Notes under the pieces: generated by a model
The model's input: the letters and a program-made list of their open reading frames with translations, nothing else
Databases searched by the model: none
Told to the model about the DNA's origin: nothing
Source: an uncultured Oscillospiraceae bacterium
GTDB taxonomy: Bacteria > Bacillota > Clostridia > Oscillospirales > Oscillospiraceae
Direction of reading: 5' to 3'
Assembly: GCA_900757655.1 (NCBI GenBank)
Contig: CAAEOT010000040.1
Coordinates: 1 to 59,959, forward strand
Length of the DNA: 59,959 nucleotides
Program-made: the position numbers and the translations under genes
Shown here: piece by piece, positions 1 to 7,675 of the stretch
Layout: each line of letters starts with the position of its first letter
How positions within the stretch are numbered: the stretch's first letter is position 1

Positions 1-30
1 CGCCCCCGGCATTCGCCGGGGGCGGGCTTT
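1..30 (+). terminator. Possible terminator of a gene to the left of the window
   Basis: A strong GC hairpin (CCCCCGGC, loop ATTC, GCCGGGGG) is followed by only three T residues. It could end a rightward transcript entering from outside the window. The T tract is poor, so this is weak. Confidence 0.35.
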
Positions 31-39
31 GCACGCATG

Positions 40-74
40 AAAAAGCGCCCGGACTTCTCAGGAAGTCCGGGCGC
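40..74 (-). terminator. Intrinsic terminator of the SLH lipase-like gene
   Basis: A 13-bp perfect stem (GCGCCCGGACTTC with its complement) around a short loop is followed on the minus strand by five T residues. It lies 10 bases past the stop codon of the SLH protein. Confidence 0.85.
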
Positions 75-84
75 TGCGCTGATA

Positions 85-2169
85 TCACTGCTCACAAAAC
101 TGCATCAGCACGGTCGCGACTTCGGCGCGCGTGCCGATCTTCTGCGGCGCGAGGGTGGTGGTGGACGTGCCGGTGATCACGCCGGTGCTCACGGCCCAGG
201 CCATGGCCTCACGCGCCCAGTCGGACACGCTCGCCTGATCCTGATAGCTTGCAAGCGCACCGTCGGAGCCGTAGAGCTGCTCATCGCGGCCGGCGTAGCC
301 GTAGAGCATGGTCACCATCTGCTCGCGGGTCAGCGCTTCGTTCGGCGCAAACTGCGTCGCGGACACGCCCGCGACCACGCCCGCGTGGTACGCCCAGATG
401 ACGGCGTCGGTGTACCAGCTGCCGCCCGCGTCGGTAAACGGGCAGCTCAGACCGCGCACGGACGGGCTGCCCTCGAGTGCATAGAGCACCTGCGCGAACA
501 TGGCGCGGGTCATCTGCGCGTCGGGCTGGAACAGGTTATTGCCGGTGCCGTACATGAGCCGGCCATACTTGACATAGTCTACGCTGGATGCATACCAGGC
601 GTCTGCGCCCACGTCGTCAAACAGGCCCGCATAGCTCACGGTCTGCTTGCTGGTCATGTAGTCGTCCGGCAGGCTGCGCATCCAGGCGAGGCAGCTTTCA
701 CCGAAGTGCGCGCTCATGATTACGACGAGGTTTGCCAGCAGGGTCATCGTCGTGCCGGGGTACTTGAGCGCCATCTTGGACAGGCGCGGCACGAGCATGG
801 CCACGGCGGCCTCAATGCCCTCCAGGTCATAGGTCACGATGCCGTTTTCCTGCAGCGCCTCCACGAGGTAGCCGGTGATGAGCCGGACGGCGGTGCCGTT
901 TTTGATCATGCCGGGGATGGTCAACGAGTAGAAGATCTTCTGCCAGTTGTCCTGCAGCTTCTTGGCAAACGTCATGGCCACGGCGGAGGTGTCACGGTCC
1001 GCCTTGCCGAAGATATCCCCGAGCAGGGCGATGAGGAAGTCCTGCATATTCTCCGCGTAGTCGGCGCGCGAGGACACGAGACACGTCGTGATCGCTTCGC
1101 TGAGATCGGCGTAGAATTCCTTCTGCGTCATGTTGACCTTGAAGATCTTGCCCAGATCGCCGCTCGTGATGTCCTTCGGGTCGATGCCCCAGGCCTGGAA
1201 GTGGTCGGGCCAGTAGATGTTGCCGCCGTTGTTCGGGATCTGGTAGAACTCGCGCAGCATTTTGGCCTTGTAGTTGAGGTAGTTGTCGTCGCCCTTGGTC
1301 GGCACGACGTGGTCGACACCGTAGCGGGCGAAGTCCCAGTTGTCGAACGCGACGTAGGTCACGAGGTCGTTGGCGTTGACGAGATTCTGGATGTTGTCAT
1401 ACAGGCGGCCCTGCACCTGATTTTTCGTCGTGCCCATGGGCGTCTCATAGCAATAGCAGTACAGGTCGTGCGGGCTGAGGCTGACGCCCTCACCGAGGCT
1501 GTAGCCATTGTCGAGCGCGCCGCCGACCATGTTGGACACAGCCGCGCCGCGGCTGTAGCCGGCGATCCAGATCTTCACCCGGCCGGAGATGCCGGTGTCG
1601 GCGATGTAGCTGCGCAGGTAGTCGAGCGCCTGGTCACGGCCGAGGGCAAAGCCCTTGTGCTCGCCCGTGGCGTCGAGCCGGGCGTTGCCGCCCCACTCGG
1701 CGTGGTAGTTGTTGCCGCGCACACCGACGGCGATGAGCGTGTAGCTGCCGCCGTTGTCGCGGATGGTCTTGCTGGCGCAGTTGATGCCGATGGAGTCGGT
1801 CTCGGCGGGCTGGAACATCCATTTGTTCGACTGGATGTTTTCAAAGCCGCACTGCTCGGCCATGGACACAAAGTTGCGGTTGCCGGTGGCGTAGTTGTCC
1901 GAATACTGAGAGTCCTTGCTGGAAAACGCCGCGAAGGCGAGCCCCAGGGACATCTCCGCGAGGTCCTGGCGGTATGTGTACCCGCTCTTGGTAAACAGCT
2001 CGTCGCTGTAGGTAAAGGTCGCTTCGTAGTCGTGGTCATTTTCGCCGTGACCGGAAGCGTAGCGTACCGTGACGGTCCTGGCGTCCCCCGTGTCCGCCGC
2101 GGCGGCGGCCGGCACGAGCGACACGATCAGCACCAGACACAGCAGCAGGCTGATGATGCGCTTTTTCAT
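85..2169 (-). CDS. SLH-anchored lipase-like alpha/beta hydrolase
   Basis: Secreted 694-residue protein. Residues 1-25 form a signal peptide (KKR, hydrophobic core, AAAAA). The middle part carries a class-3-lipase-like nucleophile elbow, GYSRG, with Ser206 as the likely nucleophile. The last 180 residues hold three S-layer homology repeats (about 514-565, 576-625 and 640-694), which should tether it to secondary cell-wall polymer. Substrate is unknown; lipid or ester hydrolysis is inferred from the elbow only. The start is set by GGAGGAG seven bases upstream. It is a single-gene unit with its own promoter (2224-2252) and terminator. Confidence 0.8.
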   Translation of the reverse strand: MKKRIISLLLCLVLIVSLVPAAAAADTGDARTVTVRYASGHGENDHDYEATFTYSDELFTKSGYTYRQDLAEMSLGLAFAAFSSKDSQYSDNYATGNRNFVSMAEQCGFENIQSNKWMFQPAETDSIGINCASKTIRDNGGSYTLIAVGVRGNNYHAEWGGNARLDATGEHKGFALGRDQALDYLRSYIADTGISGRVKIWIAGYSRGAAVSNMVGGALDNGYSLGEGVSLSPHDLYCYCYETPMGTTKNQVQGRLYDNIQNLVNANDLVTYVAFDNWDFARYGVDHVVPTKGDDNYLNYKAKMLREFYQIPNNGGNIYWPDHFQAWGIDPKDITSGDLGKIFKVNMTQKEFYADLSEAITTCLVSSRADYAENMQDFLIALLGDIFGKADRDTSAVAMTFAKKLQDNWQKIFYSLTIPGMIKNGTAVRLITGYLVEALQENGIVTYDLEGIEAAVAMLVPRLSKMALKYPGTTMTLLANLVVIMSAHFGESCLAWMRSLPDDYMTSKQTVSYAGLFDDVGADAWYASSVDYVKYGRLMYGTGNNLFQPDAQMTRAMFAQVLYALEGSPSVRGLSCPFTDAGGSWYTDAVIWAYHAGVVAGVSATQFAPNEALTREQMVTMLYGYAGRDEQLYGSDGALASYQDQASVSDWAREAMAWAVSTGVITGTSTTTLAPQKIGTRAEVATVLMQFCEQ

Positions 2170-2223
2170 GTTTTTTCTCCTCCCATTTGTCGTTGGTCTG
2201 CAAGTTCAGATACAACCAATTTT

Positions 2224-2252
2224 ATTATACGTATAAAAAATGTAAATAGCAA
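2224..2252 (-). promoter_or_regulatory. Sigma-A promoter for the SLH lipase-like gene
   Basis: Minus strand TTGCTA (2247-2252), 17-bp spacer, TATAAT (2224-2229). The region is clearly AT-rich against its surroundings. Predicted leader is about 50 bases. Confidence 0.7.
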
Positions 2253-2285
2253 GTAACAACTACCAACTGTCTGTTCAAGATCGGC

Positions 2286-2323
2286 AAAAAAGTGCCCCGC
2301 AGCTTCCATGGACGCTGCGGGGC
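2286..2323 (-). terminator. Intrinsic terminator of the zinc-ribbon membrane protein gene
   Basis: Ten-bp stem GCCCCGCAGC/GCTGCGGGGC followed on the minus strand by a T6 run after the sequence AC, just past the stop codon. Confidence 0.85.
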
Positions 2324-2339
2324 AGAAAATGTGCGGTGT

Positions 2340-3281
2340 TTATTGCCGGAACATCGTGTAGGCGCGGCCGTCGCCGACAGCGTCGGCGATCATCATGCGG
2401 GCGCTGAGCACGGAAAAGCGGTAAAACGCCACAGCGTCGTCGCCCGTGCCGGCGCAGATGGTGTCGTCGCGCAGGGTGCATTCCTTCCCGCTCAGGCCGG
2501 GCAGGGAACACGTCGCGGTGCCGTCGTCCGTTACGGTCAGCTCACCCGCATCGCTGCTCCAGCTGCCGGTCAGGAACGCCTGCGCGTAGCTGTCGTCGCG
2601 CATGATGACCTGATTGGTGTCGGAAAAGCCGATAAGCTCCATGAGCTTCTGAGCGGCCTGCGCATTGGTCATGCCGGATGTGAGCGCAAGCTGGCCCAGG
2701 CTGTCGCACAGGTGGGCGTTGGTGAGAAACAGGCGCTTGTCGCTGTCGGAATAATTGCGCGCGGCGAGCACGGTGTATTCGGCCAGCGCGCTCTGGTAGT
2801 CCTGCGCGCTGTAGGCGTTGGCGGCCGCGGTGTAGATCTGCGGCAGACTCTTGGCCTCCATGGCGTCGAGCACGCCGCTGTAGGTCGCCAGCTCGGCGTC
2901 GGTGTATTTTTCGTGCAGGTCGTCAATATACATGAGTGTCTGCGTGTACTGCCCGGCCTGATAGAGCCGGCCGGTGCGAATGATCTCCGTGCGCAGGTCG
3001 TTGTCCCCGGCGGGAAAGAGCTTGACGTCGCGCCGCAGCGTCTCGGCGGTGTCAAACTGGAAGTTGCAGATCGCGTCCTTGACGCGGTTGTTGACGGCGG
3101 CGTCCTGCGAGGCAACGACGGCGAATCCCGTGCCTACGGCGACGAGCACGATGGCGATGCCGATGAGCAGCGCGCGCAGGCGCTTGTTTCGCCAGATTTT
3201 TTCGTGCAGGACCGGCCTTCCGCACTGCGGGCAGCGGCGTGCGCCCTGCGGCAGTTCCGCGTGGCATTCGCGGCATTGCAT
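2340..3281 (-). CDS. Zinc-ribbon single-pass membrane protein
   Basis: 313 residues. The N-terminus is a zinc ribbon (Cys3, Cys6, Cys17, Cys20). A single membrane helix at about 37-57 follows a basic stretch, so the ribbon faces the cytoplasm and the remaining 250 residues lie outside. The external part is mostly helical with tetratricopeptide-like spacing (repeated YxxALAEY-type turns) and ends in a small beta-rich segment. Function is unknown; such proteins are common in Clostridia, and another, with three ribbons, lies at 50930-51916. A GGGGGG-rich site precedes the ATG. It is monocistronic with its own promoter and terminator. Confidence 0.7.
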   Translation of the reverse strand: MQCRECHAELPQGARRCPQCGRPVLHEKIWRNKRLRALLIGIAIVLVAVGTGFAVVASQDAAVNNRVKDAICNFQFDTAETLRRDVKLFPAGDNDLRTEIIRTGRLYQAGQYTQTLMYIDDLHEKYTDAELATYSGVLDAMEAKSLPQIYTAAANAYSAQDYQSALAEYTVLAARNYSDSDKRLFLTNAHLCDSLGQLALTSGMTNAQAAQKLMELIGFSDTNQVIMRDDSYAQAFLTGSWSSDAGELTVTDDGTATCSLPGLSGKECTLRDDTICAGTGDDAVAFYRFSVLSARMMIADAVGDGRAYTMFRQ

Positions 3282-3339
3282 GTGCTTTTCCCCCCTCGCG
3301 ATGGTCGCGCCTGTTCAACAGAACCACGGCGCAACGCTC

Positions 3340-3368
3340 ATTATAGCCGATTCCGGCGCGCAGTGCAA
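3340..3368 (-). promoter_or_regulatory. Promoter of the zinc-ribbon membrane protein gene
   Basis: Minus strand TTGCAC (3363-3368), 17-bp spacer, TATAAT (3340-3345), about 60 bases before the ATG. Confidence 0.7.
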
Positions 3369-3456
3369 GCCGCCCGGCGGGAAAAGCATCGGAAATCTGT
3401 CAGGAACGTGCTAAGAAAGCGGTCGGGGAATTACGCACATGGCGCCGTTTGTCCGC

Positions 3457-3484
3457 TTGACATCCCGTGCAAAACCGGTAAAAT
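3457..3484 (+). promoter_or_regulatory. Near-consensus promoter of the 41-residue peptide gene
   Basis: Perfect TTGACA (3457-3462), 16-bp spacer, TAAAAT (3479-3484). One of the best promoters in the window. It would give a leader of about 78 bases before the ATG at 3569. Confidence 0.75.
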
Positions 3485-3568
3485 AAACCTGTAACCGGTA
3501 TTGCCACCAACCATCCGGCGCCGAAGTGTGTGTGCGGCGGCGGAACATCAAGAAAGGGGTAAAGTAGC

Positions 3569-3694
3569 ATGAACGCAAATGCATTCGTCCACTGGGGCCT
3601 CGGCCTCGCATCCGACATTTTGGAGATCTGCAAGGAAGGCAAGGCTGCCGCAATCGTTGACGCGATCGATAAATGGTATCCTGAGCTCCTGTAA
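3569..3694 (+). CDS. Free-standing 41-residue peptide of unknown function
   Basis: The reading frame begins MNANAFVHWG and ends DKWYPELL, 41 residues. An AAGGGGT ribosome site lies eight bases before the ATG. The gene is framed by a near-consensus promoter and a perfect intrinsic terminator, so a transcript of about 220-260 bases carrying only this peptide is expected. The peptide is mainly helical with one cysteine (residue 21), no signal peptide and an aromatic/acidic C-terminus. I do not recognise the family. It lacks the features of an AgrD signal precursor. A regulatory RNA that also encodes a peptide is an alternative. Confidence 0.6.
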   Translation: MNANAFVHWGLGLASDILEICKEGKAAAIVDAIDKWYPELL

Positions 3695-3713
3695 GCAGAA
3701 ACAGGAAAAAACG

Positions 3714-3745
3714 GTCCCCCGGAGCGTCCGCTCCGGGGGATTTTT
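3714..3745 (+). terminator. Intrinsic terminator of the 41-residue peptide gene
   Basis: Eleven-bp stem TCCCCCGGAGC/GCTCCGGGGGA with a GTCC loop, then TTTTT. Nearly identical in stem sequence to the terminator at 24716-24746. Confidence 0.9.
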
Positions 3746-3790
3746 CGTGTCGAACGGCGTTGATTGGGTGAATAACCACACACGCAGAGG

Positions 3791-3819
3791 TTGAAATCCG
3801 GCGAAAGGCGCGCTATACT
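3791..3819 (+). promoter_or_regulatory. Promoter of the GNAT-like gene
   Basis: TTGAAA (3791-3796), 17-bp spacer, TATACT (3814-3819), about 45 bases before the AGGAG site of the next gene. Confidence 0.75.
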
Positions 3820-3872
3820 ATCGCCAGACCAGAGAACATATTGGTTATTGCTTTCGTAAGGAGAATATTCTC

Positions 3873-5108
3873 ATGCAGAAGTTTGAAAAGCGCAGTCCGG
3901 TCGTCGTGACCGAGGTCACGACCAAACACGAGCTGCGCCAGTTTATGCAGTATCCCAACCGGCTCTATGCCGATAACCCGAACTACATTCCCTCGTTCTA
4001 CGGGGATGACCTCTCCGACTGGACGCCGGGCAAGAACCCTGCGTTCGACTACTGCGAGGCGCGCTGCTGGCTGGCCTGGCGCGACGGGGAGATCGTCGGC
4101 CGCATCGGCGCGATCCTCAGCCACAAGGCCAATGACAAGTTCGGCACGCACCGCATGCGCTTCAGCCAGGTGGACTTCGTGGACGATTCCGAGGTTTCGG
4201 CGGCGCTGTTCGGCACGGTCGAGCGCTGGGCGCGCCAGAAGGGGTGCGATCAGGTGCACGGCCCGCTCGGCTTCACGGACATGGACCGCGAGGGCATGCT
4301 CGTTGAGGGCTTTGACCGCCGGAGCCTGTTCATCACAAACTACAATGCGCCCTATTATCCCGAGCACCTGACCCGTCTTGGCTACCGCAAGGATGTCGAC
4401 TGGATCGAGTACCGCATCTCGGTGCCTGCGCCGGGCAGCGCAGAGGCTGAGCGCCTGCACAGGCTCTCGGAGTTTATCCTCAAGCGCAAGCATCTGCACG
4501 TGGCCACACTGCACCATAAGAGCGAGTACGGCCCGTTTGTCCGCCAGGTCTTTGAACTGGTCAACGCGGCCTACGCGCCGCTCTACGGCGTTGTGGAGCT
4601 ATCGGACGAGCAGATCGAGCGCTACGCCAACAAGTTCATCCCGCTCGTGGATCCGGACTTTGTCTGCTTTGTGCTCGATGAGCAGGACAAGCTCGTCGCC
4701 TTCGGCGTCACGACGCTCGACCCCTCACCCGCGCTCAAGCACTCCGACGGCCGCCTGTTCCCATTCGGCTGGGCGGAGGTGCTCAACGATCTGCACCATG
4801 GCGACACGCTCATCATGCTGCTCACGGCTGTGCGGCCCGATCTGCAGACTGAGGGCATCAACGCCGTCATGATGGATCATGTCTGCCAGAGCTGCAACCG
4901 CCACGGTGTGCAGTTTGCCGAGACCGGGCCCATGCTCGAGCTCAACGACCACATCCTTGCGCAATGGAAGCGGCTCGAGAAAGAGCAGCACAAGCGCCGC
5001 CGCTGCTTCATCAAGGATCTGGATCATGGCATCAATGCGGCCAACGCCGCTGCTGCCGCACAGGCCGAGGTCCCGGAGGCAGCCCCCGCCGCGGAAAGCG
5101 CCGAATAA
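3873..5108 (+). CDS. GNAT-fold N-acetyltransferase-like protein
   Basis: 411 residues, cytoplasmic, no signal peptide. It resembles the roughly 370-400-residue family of GNAT-like proteins (YghO type): an opening region with a YPNRLY/NPNYIP-like motif, a central acetyltransferase-like core with EIVGRIGAI and GPLGFTD segments, and a second half with YAPLYGVVELS and FGVTTLDPS. The last 30 residues are Ala/Glu/Pro-rich and look disordered. The acceptor substrate is unknown. AGGAG lies about eight bases before the ATG. It is a single-gene transcript between its own promoter and the hairpin at 5140-5180. Confidence 0.65.
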   Translation: MQKFEKRSPVVVTEVTTKHELRQFMQYPNRLYADNPNYIPSFYGDDLSDWTPGKNPAFDYCEARCWLAWRDGEIVGRIGAILSHKANDKFGTHRMRFSQVDFVDDSEVSAALFGTVERWARQKGCDQVHGPLGFTDMDREGMLVEGFDRRSLFITNYNAPYYPEHLTRLGYRKDVDWIEYRISVPAPGSAEAERLHRLSEFILKRKHLHVATLHHKSEYGPFVRQVFELVNAAYAPLYGVVELSDEQIERYANKFIPLVDPDFVCFVLDEQDKLVAFGVTTLDPSPALKHSDGRLFPFGWAEVLNDLHHGDTLIMLLTAVRPDLQTEGINAVMMDHVCQSCNRHGVQFAETGPMLELNDHILAQWKRLEKEQHKRRRCFIKDLDHGINAANAAAAAQAEVPEAAPAAESAE

Positions 5109-5139
5109 CGCAGACGAACGCCTGCGAAACGAAAGATGA

Positions 5140-5180
5140 CCGGCGCGCCGACCCGTAAGAGCCGGCGCGCCGATTCTTTT
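5140..5180 (+). terminator. Intrinsic terminator of the GNAT-like gene
   Basis: CGGCGCGCCG at 5141-5150 and again at 5163-5172 (each is itself a palindrome) form a GC-rich stem followed by ATTCTTTT. Confidence 0.7.
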
Positions 5181-5224
5181 CAAGCTTTCTCCCTGCGGAG
5201 AAAATGATGCATCATTTCAAAGGT

Positions 5225-5352
5225 ATTTGAGCCGCAGGGGAGCACGAGGGGGCAAGGCCCACCTCGGATGAGATCTTTGCATCGCCGCAAGGCGATGCCT
5301 TCTCCCCGAGGAGAAGGTGGCAAGCTCGGCTTGCCGGATGAGGTGGAAAGGC
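5225..5352. repeat. Intergenic repeat with three consecutive small hairpins
   Basis: The gap from 5181 to 5408 has no credible gene. Three hairpins sit back to back: CATCGCC-GCAA-GGCGATG (5280-5297), CCTTCTCC-CCGA-GGAGAAGG (5298-5317) and GGCAAGC-TC-GGCTTGCC (5319-5335), followed by GCCGGATGAGGTGGAAAGGC. Parts recur at 48279-48330 and 31171-31190. The layout matches a class of short intergenic repeats widespread in gut Clostridia. Mobility is not shown. Confidence 0.65.
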
Positions 5353-5408
5353 CGCGGCTATCCCCAGCGCTGCCGCCCATACACCGTGCGCCGCCCACAT
5401 TCACGAAC

Positions 5409-5439
5409 AAAAAAGACGCTGCCGCGGCAGCGTCTTTTT
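5409..5439 (-). terminator. Bidirectional terminator after efp
   Basis: Perfect ten-bp stem GACGCTGCCG/CGGCAGCGTC flanked by A6 and T5, so it can stop transcripts from either side. It lies just past the efp stop codon. Confidence 0.85.
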
Positions 5440-5455
5440 CCTGTCTTGTTGCTTC

Positions 5456-6019
5456 TCAGCCCTTCGCGCGCTCGAGGTACTCGCCCACGCGGGTGTCGAC
5501 GCGGATGCGGTCGCCCGGGTTGATGAACAGCGGCACCTTGATCTCAGCGCCGGTCTCAAGGGTGGCGGGCTTGGTGGCGTTGGTGGCCGTGTTGCCGGCG
5601 AAGCCCGGATCAGTGTCGGTCACTTCGAGCTCGACAAACGTGGGCGGCTCGACCTGGAACACCTTGCCCTTGTAGGAGCTGATGACGCACTCCATGTTCT
5701 CCTTCACGAAGCGGAAGTTGCTGCCGAGGGCGCTCTCGTCGATGGGGATGAGCTCGTAGGTCTCGGGATCCATGAAGTAGTAAAGGTTGCCGTCGTTGTA
5801 GCTGTACTCCATCGTCTTGCGGTCGATGGTGGCGCTCTCGAACTTGGCGGTGGGGTTGAAGGACGTCTCGGTCACGGCGCCGGTGATGACGTTTTTCATC
5901 TTGGTGCGCACGAAGGCCGCGCCCTTGCCGGGCTTGACGTGCTGGAACTCGACGACCTGCATGACCTGGCCGTCCATTTCGAAGGTAACGCCGTTGCGGA
6001 AATCGCCTGCAGTAATCAT
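5456..6019 (-). CDS. efp: Translation elongation factor P
   Basis: 187 residues, the normal EF-P length. It begins MITAGDFRNG and shows the domain I tip PGKGAAF, where the modified residue sits, followed by three beta-barrel domains ending with the typical GDRIRVDTRVGEYLERA. EF-P rescues ribosomes stalled on polyproline. The start is set by GAGGAGG nine bases upstream; an in-frame ATG 11 codons earlier has no ribosome site. It lies downstream of the Xaa-Pro peptidase, the same order as yqhT-efp in Bacillus, but a promoter sits in the 81-base gap. Confidence 0.95.
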   Translation of the reverse strand: MITAGDFRNGVTFEMDGQVMQVVEFQHVKPGKGAAFVRTKMKNVITGAVTETSFNPTAKFESATIDRKTMEYSYNDGNLYYFMDPETYELIPIDESALGSNFRFVKENMECVISSYKGKVFQVEPPTFVELEVTDTDPGFAGNTATNATKPATLETGAEIKVPLFINPGDRIRVDTRVGEYLERAKG

Positions 6020-6063
6020 ATAGGAATCCTCCTCAAGAATAATCAGGATCAAAAATCTTATAT

Positions 6064-6092
6064 AGTTTACACGATTTTGCGTGGTTTGACAA
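6064..6092 (-). promoter_or_regulatory. Promoter of efp
   Basis: Minus strand TTGTCA (6087-6092), 17-bp spacer, TAAACT (6064-6069), about 45 bases before the efp ATG. Confidence 0.65.
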
Positions 6093-6100
6093 GCGGGTAT

Positions 6101-7174
6101 TTACAGAATGATGAGATTTTTCGGGCTCCGGGTGAGAATTTCGGCCCCGTCTGCCGTCAGATGCATCACGTCCTCGATGCGCACGCCGAACTTTCCGGGC
6201 AGATAGATGCCCGGCTCGGCGGAGATGACGGTGTGCTCCGGCAGCCTCCCGTGCACGCCGGGGGCGGCGATGGGGTGCTCGTGAATGTCGAGACCCAGAC
6301 TGTGGCCGAAGCTGTGACCGAAGTAGTCCCCGTAGCCCGCGTCGCTGATGACCTTGCGCGCGGCAGCGTCCACGCGCTCGCCGGTCACGCCGGCCTTTGC
6401 CGCGGCGATGCCGGCCAGCTGCGCGTTGAGCACGGTCTGGTACACGCTGCGCATCTCGTCGGTCGGTATGCCGACGGCGACGGTGCGCGTCATGTCCGAG
6501 CAGTAGCCGTTTTTGCGGCAGCCGAAGTCCATCGTCACGAAGTCGCCCGCGGCCACGCGCCGGTCGCCGGGCACGCCGTGGGGCATGCTCGTGTCCGGGC
6601 CGGTGAGCACGATGGGGTCAAAGCTCATGCCCTCCGCACCGAGGCGCAGCATGCGGTAGATAAGCTCGGCCGCGATCTCGCGCTCGGTCATGCCGGGGCG
6701 GATGACGGTGCAGATCTGCGCGAACGTCTCGTCCGTGATCTGCTGGGCCTGATACATCATCGCAAGCTCCTCCGGCTGCTTGGCCGCGCGCAGATTGCGG
6801 ATCAGGTTCTGCGCCGGCTGGAGCTTCAGACCGAAGAGCTGCTCATAGGCCGTGAACTCGGCATAGCTCGTCGTCTGCTCCTCGCCGCCGAGGATCTGCA
6901 CGTTCGCCTCGCGCAGGATGCCCTGCACGAGCGTGCGCATCGGCGCCTCGCGCGAGCACAGCAGCACCTGCGCGATGCCGGTCAGCGCGGCGCGCGCGGC
7001 CTCGATGTAGCGGGCGTCGGTGATGAAAAATGCCTGGTGTACCGTTACGATCACGGCGCCGTCCGAGGACGGGAAGCCGGTGGCGAACCGGCGGTCATTT
7101 TCGTCGGTGAGCAGGATGGCGTCCAGATGCGCCTGTGTCAGCGCGCGCTGGATGCGGGCAATATTGTTGAGCAT
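6101..7174 (-). CDS. Xaa-Pro aminopeptidase/dipeptidase, M24 family
   Basis: 357 residues. The N-terminal creatinase-like domain spans about 1-120 and the C-terminal pita-bread metallopeptidase domain about 125-350. Metal ligands are visible in order: Asp in VTMDFG, Asp in CSDMTRT, His in GHSLGLDIHE, Glu in SAEPGIY and Glu in VRIED. It should cleave N-terminal or dipeptide Xaa-Pro bonds in the cytoplasm using two metal ions. The chosen start is the ATG with GGAGG nine bases upstream, not the ATG 11 codons earlier. It follows the lipoprotein gene by 33 bases and probably shares its transcript. Confidence 0.9.
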   Translation of the reverse strand: MLNNIARIQRALTQAHLDAILLTDENDRRFATGFPSSDGAVIVTVHQAFFITDARYIEAARAALTGIAQVLLCSREAPMRTLVQGILREANVQILGGEEQTTSYAEFTAYEQLFGLKLQPAQNLIRNLRAAKQPEELAMMYQAQQITDETFAQICTVIRPGMTEREIAAELIYRMLRLGAEGMSFDPIVLTGPDTSMPHGVPGDRRVAAGDFVTMDFGCRKNGYCSDMTRTVAVGIPTDEMRSVYQTVLNAQLAGIAAAKAGVTGERVDAAARKVISDAGYGDYFGHSFGHSLGLDIHEHPIAAPGVHGRLPEHTVISAEPGIYLPGKFGVRIEDVMHLTADGAEILTRSPKNLIIL

Positions 7175-7207
7175 GAAAAATACACCTCCGTGGGAATGGG
7201 TCTGCAT

Positions 7208-7675
7208 TTAAGATTGTGTGTCCGTGGCCGGGTCGGTCAGGGCAAGATCGTTTGCGGTCATCGGCTCGTGCAGCACACCGCCGTCCGTTTCTTCCAGCCC
7301 GACGGCCGACACGCCGTCGAGCGCCGTGCCCGTCAGCACCAGACAGGCCAGCGCCTGCGTGCGCACGATGCCGCTCACCGTGTCCGAGCCCGTCACCGTC
7401 AGCCAGAGCGTGCCCGCGTCGTCGATGCGGTAGCCGCCGAGCGTCAGCCACCCGCGCACGGGATTGAAGCACGTGCTGTCGCCTGGCGCCGCGCCGAGTG
7501 CGTCGATCGCCGCCTGAACCGGGTCCGTGCCGTCCGGCACGGTGACCGCCTCTGTCTCCATGAGGGCGGTGCCCTCTTTTGCGATGCGGTATACCGTCAC
7601 GGTCTGCCGCTTTGCGCAGCCCGCGCAGCCGAGCGCGAGGGCAAGGGCCAGCAGCATGGGAAGCCAGCGCTTCAT
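7208..7675 (-). CDS. GerM-like lipoprotein in a two-component operon
   Basis: 155 residues. The signal peptide ends in a lipobox-like LGCAGC, so it should be a lipid-anchored external protein. The rest resembles a single GerMN domain (TVYRIAK, DPVQAAIDAL, and a late SAVGLEE segment), known from spore germination and sporulation lipoproteins. Its ATG overlaps the stop of the sensor kinase gene by four bases, which implies translational coupling. A role as an accessory or output of the kinase system is inferred from position only. Confidence 0.6.
   Translation of the reverse strand: MKRWLPMLLALALALGCAGCAKRQTVTVYRIAKEGTALMETEAVTVPDGTDPVQAAIDALGAAPGDSTCFNPVRGWLTLGGYRIDDAGTLWLTVTGSDTVSGIVRTQALACLVLTGTALDGVSAVGLEETDGGVLHEPMTANDLALTDPATDTQS

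Noticed and set aside
3569..3694. AgrD-like autoinducer precursor
   Set aside because: No amphipathic leader with a C-terminal cyclisation Cys and acidic tail, and no agrB nearby.
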